From: Paracoccaceae bacterium
GTDB taxonomy: Bacteria; Pseudomonadota; Alphaproteobacteria; Rhodobacterales; Rhodobacteraceae
DNA length: 64,000 bases
Assembly (NCBI GenBank): GCA_024742705.1
Contig: JANSXZ010000005.1
Span: forward strand, 149,376-213,375
Reading direction: 5' to 3'
In this document: positions 1 through 11,026 of the stretch, one piece after another
Numbering within the stretch: the stretch's first letter is position 1
Layout of the letters: every line of letters begins with the position of its first letter
Notes under the pieces: model-generated
Told to the model about the DNA's origin: nothing
The model's database searches: none
The model's input: only the letters and a program-made list of their open reading frames with translations
Position numbers and translations under genes: made by a program

Positions 1-1997
1 ACAGTCGCGTCATGGGTATCGACCCACCGTCGCCACACCCGGCCCTCCGGCACCGCAGGCATCACAAGGCGCTGCGCCTCACCGGCATTGAACACCAGGT
101 AAAGCGCGTCCTCGCGGCTGGCATATTCTGGGGTGGCGGCGGCGGTGCGGACTTCGGCGCAAAGCAGCCGCAGGTCGGGATCGTTCCATTGCGCCGCTGT
201 CATGGCGCTGCCATCCGCGCTCCACCAGAACAGATCGGCGAAACCGTCGTCCTCGCGTTCATGGGCGTGCAGGAACCGGGTCTGGCGCAGGATGGGATGC
301 GCGGCGCGAAACCCGATCAGCGCGCGGGTGAACCGGTGCATCGCCCCGTCGCGGCCCGACCAGTCGATCCAGCCGGTCGGGTTGTCCTGGGCATAAGCGT
401 TGTTGTTGCCCTGCTGGCTGTTGCCCATCTCGTCGCCGGCCAGCAGCATCGGCGTGCCCTGCGACAACATCAGCGTCGCCATCAGGTTGCGGCACCTTCG
501 CGCGCGCGCCGAAAGGATCGCGCGATCCTCGGTCGGCCCTTCGACACCCATATTGTCCGAGTGGTTCTCGGCGTGGCCATCGCGGTTGTCTTCGCCATTG
601 GCCGCGTTGTGGCGTGTCGCATACGACACCACATCGGCCAGGGTGAACCCGTCGTGCGCGGTGAGCATGTTGACCGAAGTGGTGGCCCGGCGGCCGCTGT
701 GATCAAATTCATGCGCCGAACCGGTGATGCGGTTGGCCAGCGCCGGCGCCATGCCCGCGTCGCCCCGCCAGAAACGCCGCACATCGTCGCGAAACCGGTC
801 GTTCCATTCATGGAACGGCGCGGGGAACGCGCCCAGCTGATAGCCGCCCGGCCCGATGTCCCAGGGTTCGGCGATCAGCCTGGTGCCGGCCAGAACCGGA
901 TCCTGGCGGATCGCCTGAAAGAACGGCGCATCGGGATCGAAGCCCTGCGCCAGACGCCCCAGCGTGGTGCACAGATCAAAGCGGAAACCGTCCACGCCCA
1001 TTTCGGTAACCCAGTACCGCAGGCTGTCCAGGATCATCCGCAGCACCATCGGATGATCGGCGGCCAGCGTGTTGCCGGTGCCGGTGTCGTTGACGTAGGC
1101 CCGCGCATCCGCGGCTTCCAGGCGGTAGTAGCTGGCGTTGTCGAGGCCCCGAAAGCTGAGCGTGGGGCCAGAGGCATCGCCTTCGCCGGTGTGGTTGTAG
1201 ACCACGTCGAGGATCAGTTCGATGCCCGCCAGGTGCAGCCTGCGCGCCATGCTGCGGAATTCGTCGATATCGTCCGTGGCAAGGTATCGCGGTTCGGGGG
1301 CGAAAAAGCCGATGGTCTGATAGCCCCAGTAATTGACCAGCCCCTTTTCGATCAGGAACCGGTCGTTGATGAAAGCCTGCACCGGCAAAAGCTCAAGTGA
1401 GGTGATGCCCAGATCGCGGTAGTGCGCCAGCATCGCGTCGCTGGCCAGCGCGGCAAAACGGCCGGCGGACGCGGCTTCGGGGTGCTGGCGCGTGAGGCCG
1501 CCGGGATGGGCTTCGTAGATCACCATGTCCGACCGGGGCACAGAAGGGCGTGGGCCCAGATCGGCCCGGTTCGGCGCCGTCACAACGCAGCGCGGCATGA
1601 AATCGGCGCTGTCGCGCCCGCAGGCCCGGTCGGGACATGCCGGATCGCCGCCGATCAGCGCGCCATGCCAGCGCGGGTGCCCGGTGATGCGCCGGGCATA
1701 GGGATCCAGAAGCAGTTTGGCAGGATTGAACCGGTGCCCCTCGGCCGGGCAGAAGGAGCCGTGCACGCGCAGGCCATAAAGCTGGCCCTCGGCCAGCCCC
1801 GGTACGAACCCGTACCATATGTCGCCGTCGCGCTCCGGCAGGTCAAGGCGCTGTACCTCTTGCGTGCCGTCGTCGGAAAACAGGCACAGCTGGATCCTGT
1901 CGGCATGGGCCGAGAAGACGGCAAAGTTCACACCGTCCCCCGCGAGGGTCGCGCCCATCGGGTGGGGCCGGCCTTCGGTCATTGTCCAGACTGGCAT
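1..1997 (-). CDS. glgX: Glycogen debranching enzyme GlgX (C-terminus off window)
   Basis: Isoamylase-type GH13 enzyme that hydrolyses alpha-1,6 branches of phosphorylase-trimmed glycogen in the cytoplasm. The frame is open through the left edge, so about 665 residues are visible and only a short C-terminal piece should be missing for a family of about 650-700. The N-terminal early-set domain begins GATLAGDGVNFAVFSAHA. GH13 catalytic motifs follow: GVDGFRFD (nucleophile Asp), LIAEPWD (acid/base Glu) and LTAHDGFT. The start at 1997 shares its A with the glgA stop (TGATG) and has AGGA just upstream; an in-frame ATG at 1982 is the alternative. It is the last visible gene of the gpsA-to-glgX run, so translational coupling to glgA is likely. 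Confidence 0.93.
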   Translation of the reverse strand, partial: MPVWTMTEGRPHPMGATLAGDGVNFAVFSAHADRIQLCLFSDDGTQEVQRLDLPERDGDIWYGFVPGLAEGQLYGLRVHGSFCPAEGHRFNPAKLLLDPYARRITGHPRWHGALIGGDPACPDRACGRDSADFMPRCVVTAPNRADLGPRPSVPRSDMVIYEAHPGGLTRQHPEAASAGRFAALASDAMLAHYRDLGITSLELLPVQAFINDRFLIEKGLVNYWGYQTIGFFAPEPRYLATDDIDEFRSMARRLHLAGIELILDVVYNHTGEGDASGPTLSFRGLDNASYYRLEAADARAYVNDTGTGNTLAADHPMVLRMILDSLRYWVTEMGVDGFRFDLCTTLGRLAQGFDPDAPFFQAIRQDPVLAGTRLIAEPWDIGPGGYQLGAFPAPFHEWNDRFRDDVRRFWRGDAGMAPALANRITGSAHEFDHSGRRATTSVNMLTAHDGFTLADVVSYATRHNAANGEDNRDGHAENHSDNMGVEGPTEDRAILSARARRCRNLMATLMLSQGTPMLLAGDEMGNSQQGNNNAYAQDNPTGWIDWSGRDGAMHRFTRALIGFRAAHPILRQTRFLHAHEREDDGFADLFWWSADGSAMTAAQWNDPDLRLLCAEVRTAAATPEYASREDALYLVFNAGEAQRLVMPAVPEGRVWRRWVDTHDAT

Positions 1998-3403
1998 CAG
2001 TTCCTGACCAACCCCTGATAGAGCCGCGCATACTCGGCCGCGGCAACCGCCCATCCGACCAGCTGGCGCATGGCGTTGCGCTGCATCCGGCGCCATTGAT
2101 CGGGCGCCTGCCAGACCTGCATCATCCGCGACAGCGCCACCGCCAGCGCTTCGGCCGTGACCGGCGCAAACTGAAATCCGGTCGCCACGCCCATCGCCTG
2201 CGCCGCCGGGTTGGCATCGATCACCGTATCGGCCAGGCCGCCGGTGCGCGCGACCACAGGCAGGGTGCCGTGGGCCAGCCCGTACAATTGCGTCAGCCCG
2301 CAGGGTTCGAAGCGCGACGGCACCAGGATCGCGTCGCCGCCGGCCATCATCAGATGCGACAGCGCCTCGTCATAGCCGATGCGCACCGCCGCGCCGGGAT
2401 GCGCCGCAAGATCGCCGAAACGCTTTTCGAGATCGGCGTCGCCGCTGCCCAGAACGGCCAGCTGGGCACCTTGCCCAAGCAGCGCGGGCGCCACCGCAAG
2501 CAACAGGTCCAGCCCCTTTTGCGCGCTCATCCGTGACACCACGACACAAAGCGGGCCGTCGCCATCGGGCAGGCCCAGTTGCGCGCGCAGCGCCGCCTTG
2601 TGGCGGCGTTTGCCCTGCGGTGTCTTGTAGGGTGCGCCCCAGACGCCCGTGTCGATGCCGTTGAGAACCCCGCTCAGATGCGCCTGGCGGTGGCGCAGCA
2701 CCCCGTCAAGCCCCATGCCGAATTCCGGTGTCATCAGTTCGGCGGCATAGGTCGGGCTGACGGTGGTGATGGCATCGGACAACGCAAGGCCGGCCTTCAA
2801 CGCGCTGATCTGGCCGAAGTATTCGTATCCTTCGGGGGTAAAGCCGCTTTCAGGCAGACCCAGTTCGCCGCGCGACGCCGCCGGCGCCAGCCCCTGAAAG
2901 GCGATGTTGTGCACCGTCATCAGGGTGCCGACACGCCCGGCAATGCCGGCTTCGGCCAGATACACAGGCACCAGACCCGCCTGCCAGTCGTGCAGATGCA
3001 AGACTTGCGGCACCCAGCCTTCGATGCCGGTGGCGGCAATGCGCACCGCGGCCAGCGACAGCGCCGCAAACCGCCGGGGATTGTCGGGCCAGTCGCGGCC
3101 GTCGGCATCCAGATATGGCGATCCGGCACGATCGAACAGATGCGGCGCATCAAGCACATAAAGCGCCCGCGCGCCCAGTGCGGCGTGCAGCACCCGCGCC
3201 GGCCCGCCCATCAGGTCGGGCCAGTGCAGCACCGCCGGCGCCGTGCCGCAGGCCGCCATGACCGCGCGATAGCCCGGAAGCAGCGTCCGCAGATCGGCAC
3301 CCAGCGGCGCCAGCGCATCGGGCAAAGCGCCGGCCACATCGGCCAGACCGCCGGTCTTGACCAGGGGCACGCATTCCGATGTCACCGACAGCACCTGCGT
3401 CAT
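1997..3403 (-). CDS. glgA: Glycogen synthase (ADP-glucose)
   Basis: GT5 glycogen synthase of 468 residues, normal length; it transfers glucose from ADP-glucose to the non-reducing end of growing alpha-1,4 glucan. The N-terminal KTGGLADV motif (residues 16-23) binds ADP-glucose. The C-terminal half has the GT-B signature [19 protein letters not shown] followed by RTGGLADTV. Its ATG overlaps the glgC stop by four bases (ATGA), and its own stop overlaps the glgX start. This tight coupling puts ADP-glucose synthesis, polymerisation and debranching in one transcript. No unusual features seen. Confidence 0.97.
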   Translation of the reverse strand: MTQVLSVTSECVPLVKTGGLADVAGALPDALAPLGADLRTLLPGYRAVMAACGTAPAVLHWPDLMGGPARVLHAALGARALYVLDAPHLFDRAGSPYLDADGRDWPDNPRRFAALSLAAVRIAATGIEGWVPQVLHLHDWQAGLVPVYLAEAGIAGRVGTLMTVHNIAFQGLAPAASRGELGLPESGFTPEGYEYFGQISALKAGLALSDAITTVSPTYAAELMTPEFGMGLDGVLRHRQAHLSGVLNGIDTGVWGAPYKTPQGKRRHKAALRAQLGLPDGDGPLCVVVSRMSAQKGLDLLLAVAPALLGQGAQLAVLGSGDADLEKRFGDLAAHPGAAVRIGYDEALSHLMMAGGDAILVPSRFEPCGLTQLYGLAHGTLPVVARTGGLADTVIDANPAAQAMGVATGFQFAPVTAEALAVALSRMMQVWQAPDQWRRMQRNAMRQLVGWAVAAAEYARLYQGLVRN

Positions 3404-4662
3404 TGCGCGGCGGCCCTCGCATCCAGCATCGGCTGGGTAATCAGCGTCACGCCGCCCGATGTCACCCGGAACCAGCGCGCGTCCTCATCGGGATCCTCGC
3501 CCACCACCAGGCCTTCGGGGATCTGCACGCCCCGGTCGATCACCACATTGCGCAGCTGCGCCGAACGCGCCACCGTCGCATAGGGCAGCACCACCGCCCC
3601 ATCCAGCGATGCATAGCTGTTGGTGTGCACCTGGGTGAACAGCAGCGATCGCCGCACCTCGGTGCCCGAGATGATGCAACCCCCGGCAACCAGCGAACTG
3701 GTGGCGTTGCCGCGGCGGTTTTCCTCGTCGTGGATGAACTTGGCCGGCGGCACGCTTTCGGAATAGGTCCAGATCGGCCACTGCCGGTCCCAAAGGTCAA
3801 GCTCGGGGTTGAAGTCGGTCAGGTCGATATTGGCCTTCCAGAAGGCATCCACCGTGCCCACATCCCGCCAATAGGCCGGGGCATCCGGGGTGTGACGCAC
3901 GCAGGAGGTTTCAAAACGATGCGCCATCGCCTTGCCGTGCCGAACGATGTGCGGAATGATATCGCCGCCGAAATCGCGGTTCGATCCGGGCGTCTCGGCA
4001 TCCTTGCGCAGTATGTCGCGCAGAAACGCCCATTTGAAGACGTAGATGCCCATTGACGCCAGGCTGACCTCGGAGTTGTCGGGGGTGCCGGGCGGATCGT
4101 CGGGCTTTTCCAGAAAATGGGTGATGCGGTCGCTGTCGTCCACGTCCATCACGCCAAAGGCCGACGCCTCGGCGCGCGGCACCGTCAGGCAACCGACGGT
4201 CACATCGGCATCCGTCGCGACATGCTGTTGCAGCATGAATTCGTAATCCATCTTGTAAATATGATCACCCGCGAGAATCACGATATAGTCCACACCGTAG
4301 CTGTCGACGATGTCGATATTTTGAAACACCGCATCGGCCGTGCCTTCATACCACTTGTCATCGACGCGCTGGCTGGCCGGCAGAATATCCAGATATTCAT
4401 TGCGTTCGGCGCGGAAAAACGACCAGCCGCGCTGACAATGCCGGATCAGGCTGTGCGCCTTGTACTGGGTGGCGACCGCGATCTTGCGGATCCCGGTGTT
4501 CAGCGCGTTCGACAGGGCGAAATCTATGATCCGGGTCTTGCCCCCGAAATACACCGCCGGCTTGGCGCGGATGTCCGTCAGTTCACGCAGCCGGCTGCCC
4601 CGGCCGCCGGCCAGAACGAAGGCCATCGACCGGCTTGCCAGACGTGTGGTTGAAAGGCTCAT
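3400..4662 (-). CDS. glgC: Glucose-1-phosphate adenylyltransferase
   Basis: ADP-glucose pyrophosphorylase of 420 residues, making ADP-glucose from ATP and glucose-1-phosphate. This is the committed step of glycogen synthesis, and it also supplies the donor for the glucosylglycerol-phosphate synthase encoded upstream. The nucleotidyltransferase N-terminus has [13 protein letters not shown] (from residue 17) and [10 protein letters not shown]. Substrate-site motifs [12 protein letters not shown] and [10 protein letters not shown] follow, and the C-terminal left-handed beta-helix contains [11 protein letters not shown] chose ATG 4662 because GGAGGGGGAG sits directly upstream; a TTG at 4680 would extend the frame by six residues but would consume that ribosome site. 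A 72-base gap separates it from glgB. Confidence 0.97.
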   Translation of the reverse strand: MSLSTTRLASRSMAFVLAGGRGSRLRELTDIRAKPAVYFGGKTRIIDFALSNALNTGIRKIAVATQYKAHSLIRHCQRGWSFFRAERNEYLDILPASQRVDDKWYEGTADAVFQNIDIVDSYGVDYIVILAGDHIYKMDYEFMLQQHVATDADVTVGCLTVPRAEASAFGVMDVDDSDRITHFLEKPDDPPGTPDNSEVSLASMGIYVFKWAFLRDILRKDAETPGSNRDFGGDIIPHIVRHGKAMAHRFETSCVRHTPDAPAYWRDVGTVDAFWKANIDLTDFNPELDLWDRQWPIWTYSESVPPAKFIHDEENRRGNATSSLVAGGCIISGTEVRRSLLFTQVHTNSYASLDGAVVLPYATVARSAQLRNVVIDRGVQIPEGLVVGEDPDEDARWFRVTSGGVTLITQPMLDARAAAQ

Positions 4663-4734
4663 TTCTCCCCCTCCGGGCAAAATGCCCCTGTTGTTGCGGC
4701 ACCAGATGCGCTGCTGCCAGCAATCTGTCTCACA

Positions 4735-6927
4735 TCATTCGCCGATAAGAAACACCGCAGACAGGGGCGGCAGGTAAACCGGCGCGCTGGCGGGTTGGCC
4801 ATGGCGCGGTTCGGCCACCGCCAGAACGGCGCCCATGTTGCCACGCCCGCCGCCACCATAGACTTCGGCATCGCTGTTGAAGATCTCGCGCCAGACGCCG
4901 GTTTCGGGCAATCCGATCCGATAGGCCTCGCGGGCAACCGGGGTGAAATTGCACACGACGGCCACGCTGGGCCGGTCCGGCGCACGCCGCAACCACGCCA
5001 GCACCGAATGCTCGGCGTCGTTCGCTTCGATCCAGCGGAAGCCCTCGGGATCGCAATCGAGTTCATGCAGCGCCGGCGTCGCGCGGTAAAGATGGTTGAG
5101 ATCGCGCACCAGCCGGGCCACCCCGGCGTGTGCTGCATCGCCCGCCTCGTGCCAGTTCAGCGCGGTGTCGTGGTTCCATTCTGACGACTGCGCGAATTCC
5201 TGCCCCATGAACAGCAGCTTCTTGCCCGGATGCGCCCACATGAAGCTGTAGTAGGCGCGCAGGTTGGCGAATTTCGCCGCCCTTTCGCCGGGCATCCGAT
5301 CGAGCATCGTGCCCTTGCCGTGCACCACCTCGTCATGGCTGATCGGCAGGATGAAGTTCTCGGAATAGGCATAGTGCATTCCGAAGGTCATCTTGTCGTG
5401 ATGGTGGCGGCGGTTGATCGGGTCTTCCTGCATGTACCGCAGGGTGTCGTTCATCCAGCCCATGTTCCATTTGTAGCCAAAGCCCAGCCCGCCTTCATCC
5501 ACCGGGCGCGACACCTTCGGAAACGACGTGCTTTCCTCGGCCACCGTCATGATGCCGGGATGCGCGCCATAGGTTTCGGTGTTCATGCGGCGCAGCATGT
5601 CGATCGCCTCATAGTTCTCGCGGCCGCCATCCTTGTTGGGCACCCATGCATCCGAAGCGCGGCTGTAATCGCGGTAGAGCATCGAGGCCACCGCATCCAC
5701 CCGCAGGCCGTCGATATGGTATTCTTCCAGCCAGTAGGCGGCATTCGACGTCAGGAAATTCGCCACTTCGCTGCGGCCATAATTGTAGATCAGGGTGTTC
5801 CAGTCCTGGTGGAAGCCTTCGCGCGGGTCGGCGTGTTCGTAGAGCGCGGTGCCGTCGAACTGGCCCAGGCCATGCGCATCTGTCGGGAAATGGCCCGGCA
5901 CCCAATCCAGCAGCACCCCCAGCCCGGCCAGATGCGCAGCATTGACCAGGTCGCGGAATTCATGCGGCGGGCCGTGCCGCACCGTCGGCGCGAACAGCCC
6001 GACAGGCTGATAACCCCACGAGCCGTCAAACGGATACTCCGAGATCGGCAAAAGCTCGATATGGGTGAAACCCATGTCGCGGACGTAATCCACCAATTCG
6101 CGCGCCGCCTCGACATAGGACATGCGGCGGTTGTCGGCCATGCGCTTCCACGACCCCAGGTGCACCTCGTAGATCGAAATCGGTGCATCGCGCCGGTTGG
6201 CCCCAGCGCGGGACGCCATCCATGCATCATCCGACCAGCCATAGCCACGGATATCGCGCACCACCGATGCGTTTTCCGGCGGGTGCTGTGCGCCAAAGCC
6301 GACCGGATCGGATTTCAACGGCAGCAATCCACCATCGGCGGCAAGGATTTCGTATTTGTAGACAGTGCCTTCGCCCAGACCGGGCAGGAAAATCTCCCAT
6401 ACGCCGGTCGCACCGCGCCGCCGCATCCCGTGGCGCCGTCCGTCCCAGCCATTGAACGGCCCCACCACCGAAACCCGCCGCGCGTTGGGCGCCCAGACCG
6501 CGAATTTCGTGCCTGCCACGCCCTCGTGGGTCGTCACATGGGCGCCCAGCACCCGCCAGAGGTGGCGATGCCGGCCCTCGCCCAGAAGATGCTCGTCGAG
6601 TTCGCCCATCAAGGGCCCGAAGCGGTACGGATCGTCAAAGCGCCACGTGCGGCCGGTGTCATCGGCGCCCTCCAGATCGTAGGGCCCTTCGCCCGGCACC
6701 GGGCCGCGAAACAGCCCGTCGCCCAGCGGTGTGAGCGGATGGCGCCGCGCGCCCTGACAGGCGGTCATGCGCGCCGCGCCGGGATCGAAAGCGGTGACCT
6801 GGAGCAAACCGTCCACCATATGCGGTCCCAGAACCGCGAAGGGGTCGCTGCATTTGCCGGTCGCGATGCGGTTCAGGTCGTCAGACCCGGTCAGGTTTGC
6901 GCGCATGTGGGATGCGTCGTCAGGCAT
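4735..6927 (-). CDS. glgB: 1,4-alpha-glucan branching enzyme
   Basis: GH13 branching enzyme (730 residues) that cuts alpha-1,4 chains and rejoins them as alpha-1,6 branches. It has the usual two N-terminal beta-sandwich modules; the second starts near residue 120 with HLWRVLGAH. The catalytic barrel follows, with nucleophile D411 in [10 protein letters not shown], acid/base E464 in [10 protein letters not shown], and the third acid in [11 protein letters not shown]. The start at 6927 has AGGGAGG seven bases upstream; a longer frame back to 7026 overlaps the end of glgP and lacks family similarity. The gene follows glgP by 55 bases. Confidence 0.97.
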   Translation of the reverse strand: MPDDASHMRANLTGSDDLNRIATGKCSDPFAVLGPHMVDGLLQVTAFDPGAARMTACQGARRHPLTPLGDGLFRGPVPGEGPYDLEGADDTGRTWRFDDPYRFGPLMGELDEHLLGEGRHRHLWRVLGAHVTTHEGVAGTKFAVWAPNARRVSVVGPFNGWDGRRHGMRRRGATGVWEIFLPGLGEGTVYKYEILAADGGLLPLKSDPVGFGAQHPPENASVVRDIRGYGWSDDAWMASRAGANRRDAPISIYEVHLGSWKRMADNRRMSYVEAARELVDYVRDMGFTHIELLPISEYPFDGSWGYQPVGLFAPTVRHGPPHEFRDLVNAAHLAGLGVLLDWVPGHFPTDAHGLGQFDGTALYEHADPREGFHQDWNTLIYNYGRSEVANFLTSNAAYWLEEYHIDGLRVDAVASMLYRDYSRASDAWVPNKDGGRENYEAIDMLRRMNTETYGAHPGIMTVAEESTSFPKVSRPVDEGGLGFGYKWNMGWMNDTLRYMQEDPINRRHHHDKMTFGMHYAYSENFILPISHDEVVHGKGTMLDRMPGERAAKFANLRAYYSFMWAHPGKKLLFMGQEFAQSSEWNHDTALNWHEAGDAAHAGVARLVRDLNHLYRATPALHELDCDPEGFRWIEANDAEHSVLAWLRRAPDRPSVAVVCNFTPVAREAYRIGLPETGVWREIFNSDAEVYGGGGRGNMGAVLAVAEPRHGQPASAPVYLPPLSAVFLIGE

Positions 6928-6982
6928 GGTGCCTCCCTGCTGTGTATCGGACCGGCGCAACCGCCCGCCGGCCGCTGATGTC

Positions 6983-9397
6983 CTATTCGTCCGAAAGGAG
7001 CGACTGCGCGCCCCAGATATCGGCACTGTAGCCCCGGATGGTGCGGTCGGACGAAAACCATCCGCTGCGCGCCGTGTTCAGCGCGGCCATGTGGGCCCAT
7101 GTTCTGGGTGCGGCAAAGGCCGCGTCGACAGCGCGCTGGGCGCGCCAGTAATCGGCGAAATCCGATGCCACCAGGAAGTAATCCGGCCCCGACACGTTGC
7201 CCGCGATGCCATGATAGCGATCGGGTTCGTCGGGCGAGAAGGTGCCGTTGCGCACCGCTTCCAGCGCCGCGGCCAGTTCGGGGCTATCGGCGATGGCCAG
7301 TGCGGCGTGATCGTGCACCGCGCGGCGGCCATCGACCTGATCGGCGGTCATGCCGAACAGAAAGAAGTTTTCCGGGCCCACCTTCTCGCGGATTTCCACG
7401 TTGGCGCCGTCCAGCGTGCCGATCGTCAGCGCGCCGTTCAGGGCGAACTTCATGTTGCCGGTGCCCGATGCCTCCTTGCCGGCGGTCGAGATCTGTTCGG
7501 ACAGGTCCGATGCCGGGATCAGCCGTTCGGCCATCGTCACGTTGTAGTTCGGCAGGAACACGACCTTCAGAAGATGCGCTGTCTGCGGGTCGGTGTTGAT
7601 CACCGCCGCGACATCGTTGATCAGCCGGATGATGTCCTTGGCAAAGAAATACCCCGGCGCGGCCTTGCCCGCGAAGATTTTCAGGCGCGGTGTCCAGTCG
7701 GCGCCGGGATCGGCGCGCATGGCCTGCCACAGCGCGATGGTTTCCAGGATGTTGAGGTGCTGGCGCTTGTATTCGTGCAGGCGCTTGATCTGAACATCGA
7801 ACATCATCGCCGGATCGACATCGACGCCGGCGTCGGATTTCAGCCAGTTGGCCAGATCCGCCTTGTTGGCATGCTTGGCCGCCTCGTAACCCTCGCGGAA
7901 GCCCGCGTCGCCGACATGCGGTTCCAGATCGGCCAGCCGTTCCAGATCGCCCACCCAGGCGTCGCCGATCGTGTCGGTGATCAGCGCGGCAAGGCGCGGG
8001 TTGCACGACAACAGCCACCGCCGCGGGGTCACGCCGTTGGTCTGGTTGACGATCCGGTCGGGATGCAGGCCGTGCAGATTGGCAAAGACCGTCGATTTCA
8101 TCAGTTCGGTGTGCAGCGCCGAAACCCCGTTCACCTTGTGCGCCATCATGAACGACAACTCGCCCATCTTCACCTGATGGTCGCCACGGGCGCTGACCGC
8201 GCGCGAAGGGTTGGCCGCCGCATGGGCCGCGTCGATGCGATCGATCAGCGTCAGATGGCGCGGCAAAAGCCGGCCGAACAGATCCTCGGGCCAGCTTTCC
8301 AGCGCCTCGGGCAACAGCGTGTGGTTGGTATAGCTCAGACAGCCGCGCGCGATCACCACCGCCTCGTCGAATTCCAGCCCGCGTTCGTCGTGCAGGATGC
8401 GCACCAGTTCGGGCCCGGCGATGGCGGGGTGGGTGTCGTTCAGCTGAATGGCGATCCGCGACGGCAGCGCGCGCAGATCGTCGTGCTGGGTGTCGAACCG
8501 GCGCAGGATGTCGCGCAGCGACGCGGCGGTGAAGAAATACTCCTGCTTGAGCCGCAGTTCGCGGCCCTGGCCTGTGGTGTCATCGGGATAGAGAACCCGG
8601 CTGATCGTGCGCGCCAGCGCCTCGCCCTCGGCGGCACCGGCAAAGTCACCGTGGTTGAACCGGTTCAGATCGAACGGATCTTCGGCGCGCGCCGACCACA
8701 GCCGCAGGGTGTTGGCCCAGCGCCCCTGCCAGCCGACGACAGGCGTATCGTAGGCCTCGGCAAAGACACCTTCCGCCGGGGTCCATTCCGCGCGGCTGCC
8801 GGTTTCGCTGACGTCGCCGCCAAAGCCGATGCGGAACCGCGCCTCGGGGCGCTCGAACTCCCAGGGGTGCTGTTGCTGCAGCCAGGTCTCGGGCCGCTCG
8901 ACCTGACGGCCGCCGTCGAAGCTCTGACGGAACAGGCCGTGTTCATAGCGGATGCCATAGCCGAAGGCCGGCACGCCCAGCGTCGACATGGATTCCATGA
9001 AACAGGCCGCCAACCGCCCCAGGCCGCCGTTGCCCAGCGCCGCGTCCGGCTCGTCCTCGAGGACATCGCGGTAATCCTGGCCCAGCGCGTGCAAGGCCGA
9101 TCTGACCAGATCCTCAAGCCGAAGGTTCACGATGGCGTCTTCCAGAAGGCGCCCGATCAAAAACTCCATCGACAGGTAGTAGACCCGTTTGGCGTCCTTC
9201 TCATAGGTCGCGCGCGTCGCCGCGAACCAGCGCTCCATGATCCGGTCGCGCACCGCGAACGACGTGGCCATGCGCCAGTCGTACAACTGCGCCGTATCCG
9301 GCAGCTTGCCCAATGTCATCATCAGATGCCGAAGGATCGCATCCTTCATGTCGGTGTGGTTCAAAAACTGATCCTTGGCCATCGTCGTGCTACTCAT
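6983..9397 (-). CDS. glgP: Glycogen phosphorylase
   Basis: GT35 phosphorylase (804 residues) releasing glucose-1-phosphate from glycogen. The pyridoxal-phosphate site [19 protein letters not shown], with its Schiff-base lysine, and the following LDGANVEI are intact. The N-terminal half has [11 protein letters not shown] and [16 protein letters not shown], both highly conserved. Start at 9397 (MSSTTMAK) is preferred, with GGAAAAG just upstream; an upstream frame to 9472 shows no conserved sequence. Being in the same run as glgC, glucose-1-phosphate released here can be fed back to ADP-glucose, either for glycogen or for glucosylglycerol. A 109-base gap with a hairpin separates it from ggpS, so it may have its own promoter. 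Confidence 0.96.
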   Translation of the reverse strand: MSSTTMAKDQFLNHTDMKDAILRHLMMTLGKLPDTAQLYDWRMATSFAVRDRIMERWFAATRATYEKDAKRVYYLSMEFLIGRLLEDAIVNLRLEDLVRSALHALGQDYRDVLEDEPDAALGNGGLGRLAACFMESMSTLGVPAFGYGIRYEHGLFRQSFDGGRQVERPETWLQQQHPWEFERPEARFRIGFGGDVSETGSRAEWTPAEGVFAEAYDTPVVGWQGRWANTLRLWSARAEDPFDLNRFNHGDFAGAAEGEALARTISRVLYPDDTTGQGRELRLKQEYFFTAASLRDILRRFDTQHDDLRALPSRIAIQLNDTHPAIAGPELVRILHDERGLEFDEAVVIARGCLSYTNHTLLPEALESWPEDLFGRLLPRHLTLIDRIDAAHAAANPSRAVSARGDHQVKMGELSFMMAHKVNGVSALHTELMKSTVFANLHGLHPDRIVNQTNGVTPRRWLLSCNPRLAALITDTIGDAWVGDLERLADLEPHVGDAGFREGYEAAKHANKADLANWLKSDAGVDVDPAMMFDVQIKRLHEYKRQHLNILETIALWQAMRADPGADWTPRLKIFAGKAAPGYFFAKDIIRLINDVAAVINTDPQTAHLLKVVFLPNYNVTMAERLIPASDLSEQISTAGKEASGTGNMKFALNGALTIGTLDGANVEIREKVGPENFFLFGMTADQVDGRRAVHDHAALAIADSPELAAALEAVRNGTFSPDEPDRYHGIAGNVSGPDYFLVASDFADYWRAQRAVDAAFAAPRTWAHMAALNTARSGWFSSDRTIRGYSADIWGAQSLLSDE

Positions 9398-9472
9398 CTT
9401 TTCCGGGCGCATTCGGCGCGGTTGTTCACCACCGCCCACCAAATGACAAGCGTATAGACCGCAACGGGACAA

Positions 9473-9495
9473 ACCGCGCGGATGCGCGCCGCGGT
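9473..9495. other. Hairpin in ggpS-glgP gap
   Basis: Imperfect GC-rich stem with outer arms ACCGCG and CGCGGT. On the transcribed (minus) strand it is followed by GTTTGTCCC, only a weak T stretch. It lies just after the ggpS stop in the 109-base ggpS-glgP spacer. It could be a weak terminator or a processing/stability element that separates osmolyte genes from glycogen genes. Seen in sequence; function inferred. Confidence 0.3.
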
Positions 9496-9506
9496 CCGCC
9501 GCTGGT

Positions 9507-11015
9507 TCAGGCGCTTTTCAACACCCTGGCACGTTCGGCGCCGATTTCATCGAAAAGCTGCTGGTGCAGGTTGCCCCAGGCGGCGATGTCCAGACGGCGC
9601 GTGATCTCGCGCAGGTCGGCCATGCGCACGCGCCTTTCTTCGGGCTCCATCGACAACGCGGTCATGATCGCGCTGTCCATCGAGCGGTTGGAATAGGGGT
9701 TGGTGATCACGGCCGAGCGCATCTCGACCGCCGCGCCGGCGAATTCCGACAGCACCAGCACCCCGTCGCCGTCGGTGCGCGCGCAGACGAATTCCTTGGC
9801 CACCAGGTTCATCCCGTCGGCCAGAGGCGTGATCCACGCCACATCCGCCGCCCGGTAATAGCCGATCAGCTCGTCAAAGGGGATGGCGTTGGAAATCAGT
9901 GCCACGGGCTGCCATTCGAACGATCCGAACCGCCCGTTGATCCGTCCGGCGGTCTGTTCGATCTCGTTCTGGATATCGGCATAGGCCGCCATGCCGCGAT
10001 TTGCCGATACCGACACATGCATCAGCCGCACCCGTCCGCGCAGCCCCGGGTTTTCCTCGAGAAGACGCTCGAAGCTTTCCAGCTGCTGCACCCCGCCCTT
10101 GGTGTAATCCGTCCGCCCCACCGACAAGATCAGCTTGGCATCGTCGCCCAGTTCCGCGCGCACCGAACGGCGCTTGGCCTCGGTTGCGGCGCTGTGGGCC
10201 TTTTCATGCACGAAATCCACGTCCACGCCCACCGGCGCGACGCTGACGCGCACCTGCCTGCCATTCGCCTCGAGCATGGTCGGCACCGACCGTTCGGTCA
10301 GCGCCGTGCCTTCGGAAATCAGCGCATCCTCGACCGGCGCGCGGCGCACCACGTCAACATCCGTCAGGCTGCGCGCAACCGACACGAAGTTGGCGGCATA
10401 GCGCGGGATATGAAAGCCGACCGCATCACAGGCCAGAAGGCTTTCGACGATCTCGCGCCGCCACGGCAGCACGTTGAACATGTCGGCCGAGGGAAACGGC
10501 GTATGATGAAAGAACGCGATCCGCAGGTCGGGCCGCATCTGCCGCAGATATCCCGGCACCAGCCACAGGTTATAGTCATGCACCCAGACGACGGCACCCT
10601 GCCCCGCTTCGGCGGCGGCGGCTTCGGCAAAGGCCCAGTTCACCTCGCGGAAATTGGGCCAGTCCACCGGGTCATAGTTGTACTGTTCCTTGAACGAATG
10701 AAGGATCGGCCAGAACGCCTCTTTCGAGGTGACGTGATAGAATTCATGCACCTGCCGCGCGGTCAGCGGCAACCGCGAAACGGTATAGTCGCCATAGGCG
10801 TCCGACACCTCGATCTGGCGTTCGAAACCGGGATTGGCCGGGTCTTCGGCCAGCTTCCACGCGATCCAGGCGCCATGATCGACCCGGCCGAAGAAACCCT
10901 TCAGCGTCGGAACGATGCCGTTCGGGCTCTTGTTCTCGATCAGGCGGGTTTCGCCGTTTTCCTCGACTTCCTGATAGGGCTGACGGTGATAGACGATAAC
11001 AAGATCGGATGGCAT
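9507..11015 (-). CDS. ggpS: Glucosylglycerol-phosphate synthase
   Basis: GT20 enzyme of 502 residues that condenses ADP-glucose with glycerol-3-phosphate to glucosylglycerol-phosphate. It resembles trehalose-phosphate synthase (OtsA), but the N-terminus ([13 protein letters not shown], then [13 protein letters not shown]) and [19 protein letters not shown] match the cyanobacterial GgpS type rather than OtsA. Shared GT20 motifs are [25 protein letters not shown] and [10 protein letters not shown]. Context supports this call: gpsA (acceptor supply) and a HAD phosphatase (product dephosphorylation) lie immediately upstream, and glgC (ADP-glucose) downstream. Start at 11015 has GAGGAGAG upstream, 11 bases after the phosphatase stop. 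OtsA is the main alternative. Confidence 0.9.
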   Translation of the reverse strand: MPSDLVIVYHRQPYQEVEENGETRLIENKSPNGIVPTLKGFFGRVDHGAWIAWKLAEDPANPGFERQIEVSDAYGDYTVSRLPLTARQVHEFYHVTSKEAFWPILHSFKEQYNYDPVDWPNFREVNWAFAEAAAAEAGQGAVVWVHDYNLWLVPGYLRQMRPDLRIAFFHHTPFPSADMFNVLPWRREIVESLLACDAVGFHIPRYAANFVSVARSLTDVDVVRRAPVEDALISEGTALTERSVPTMLEANGRQVRVSVAPVGVDVDFVHEKAHSAATEAKRRSVRAELGDDAKLILSVGRTDYTKGGVQQLESFERLLEENPGLRGRVRLMHVSVSANRGMAAYADIQNEIEQTAGRINGRFGSFEWQPVALISNAIPFDELIGYYRAADVAWITPLADGMNLVAKEFVCARTDGDGVLVLSEFAGAAVEMRSAVITNPYSNRSMDSAIMTALSMEPEERRVRMADLREITRRLDIAAWGNLHQQLFDEIGAERARVLKSA

Positions 11016-11026
11016 GGTTTCTCTCC

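Noticed and set aside
5230..6978. Long open frame on the plus strand opposite glgB
   Set aside because: High-GC antisense frame; no family motifs, while the minus strand has a complete GlgB.
9507..11015. Trehalose-phosphate synthase OtsA
   Set aside because: GT20 fold is shared, but the N-terminal and [17 protein letters not shown] segments match GgpS, and gpsA plus a phosphatase flank it.
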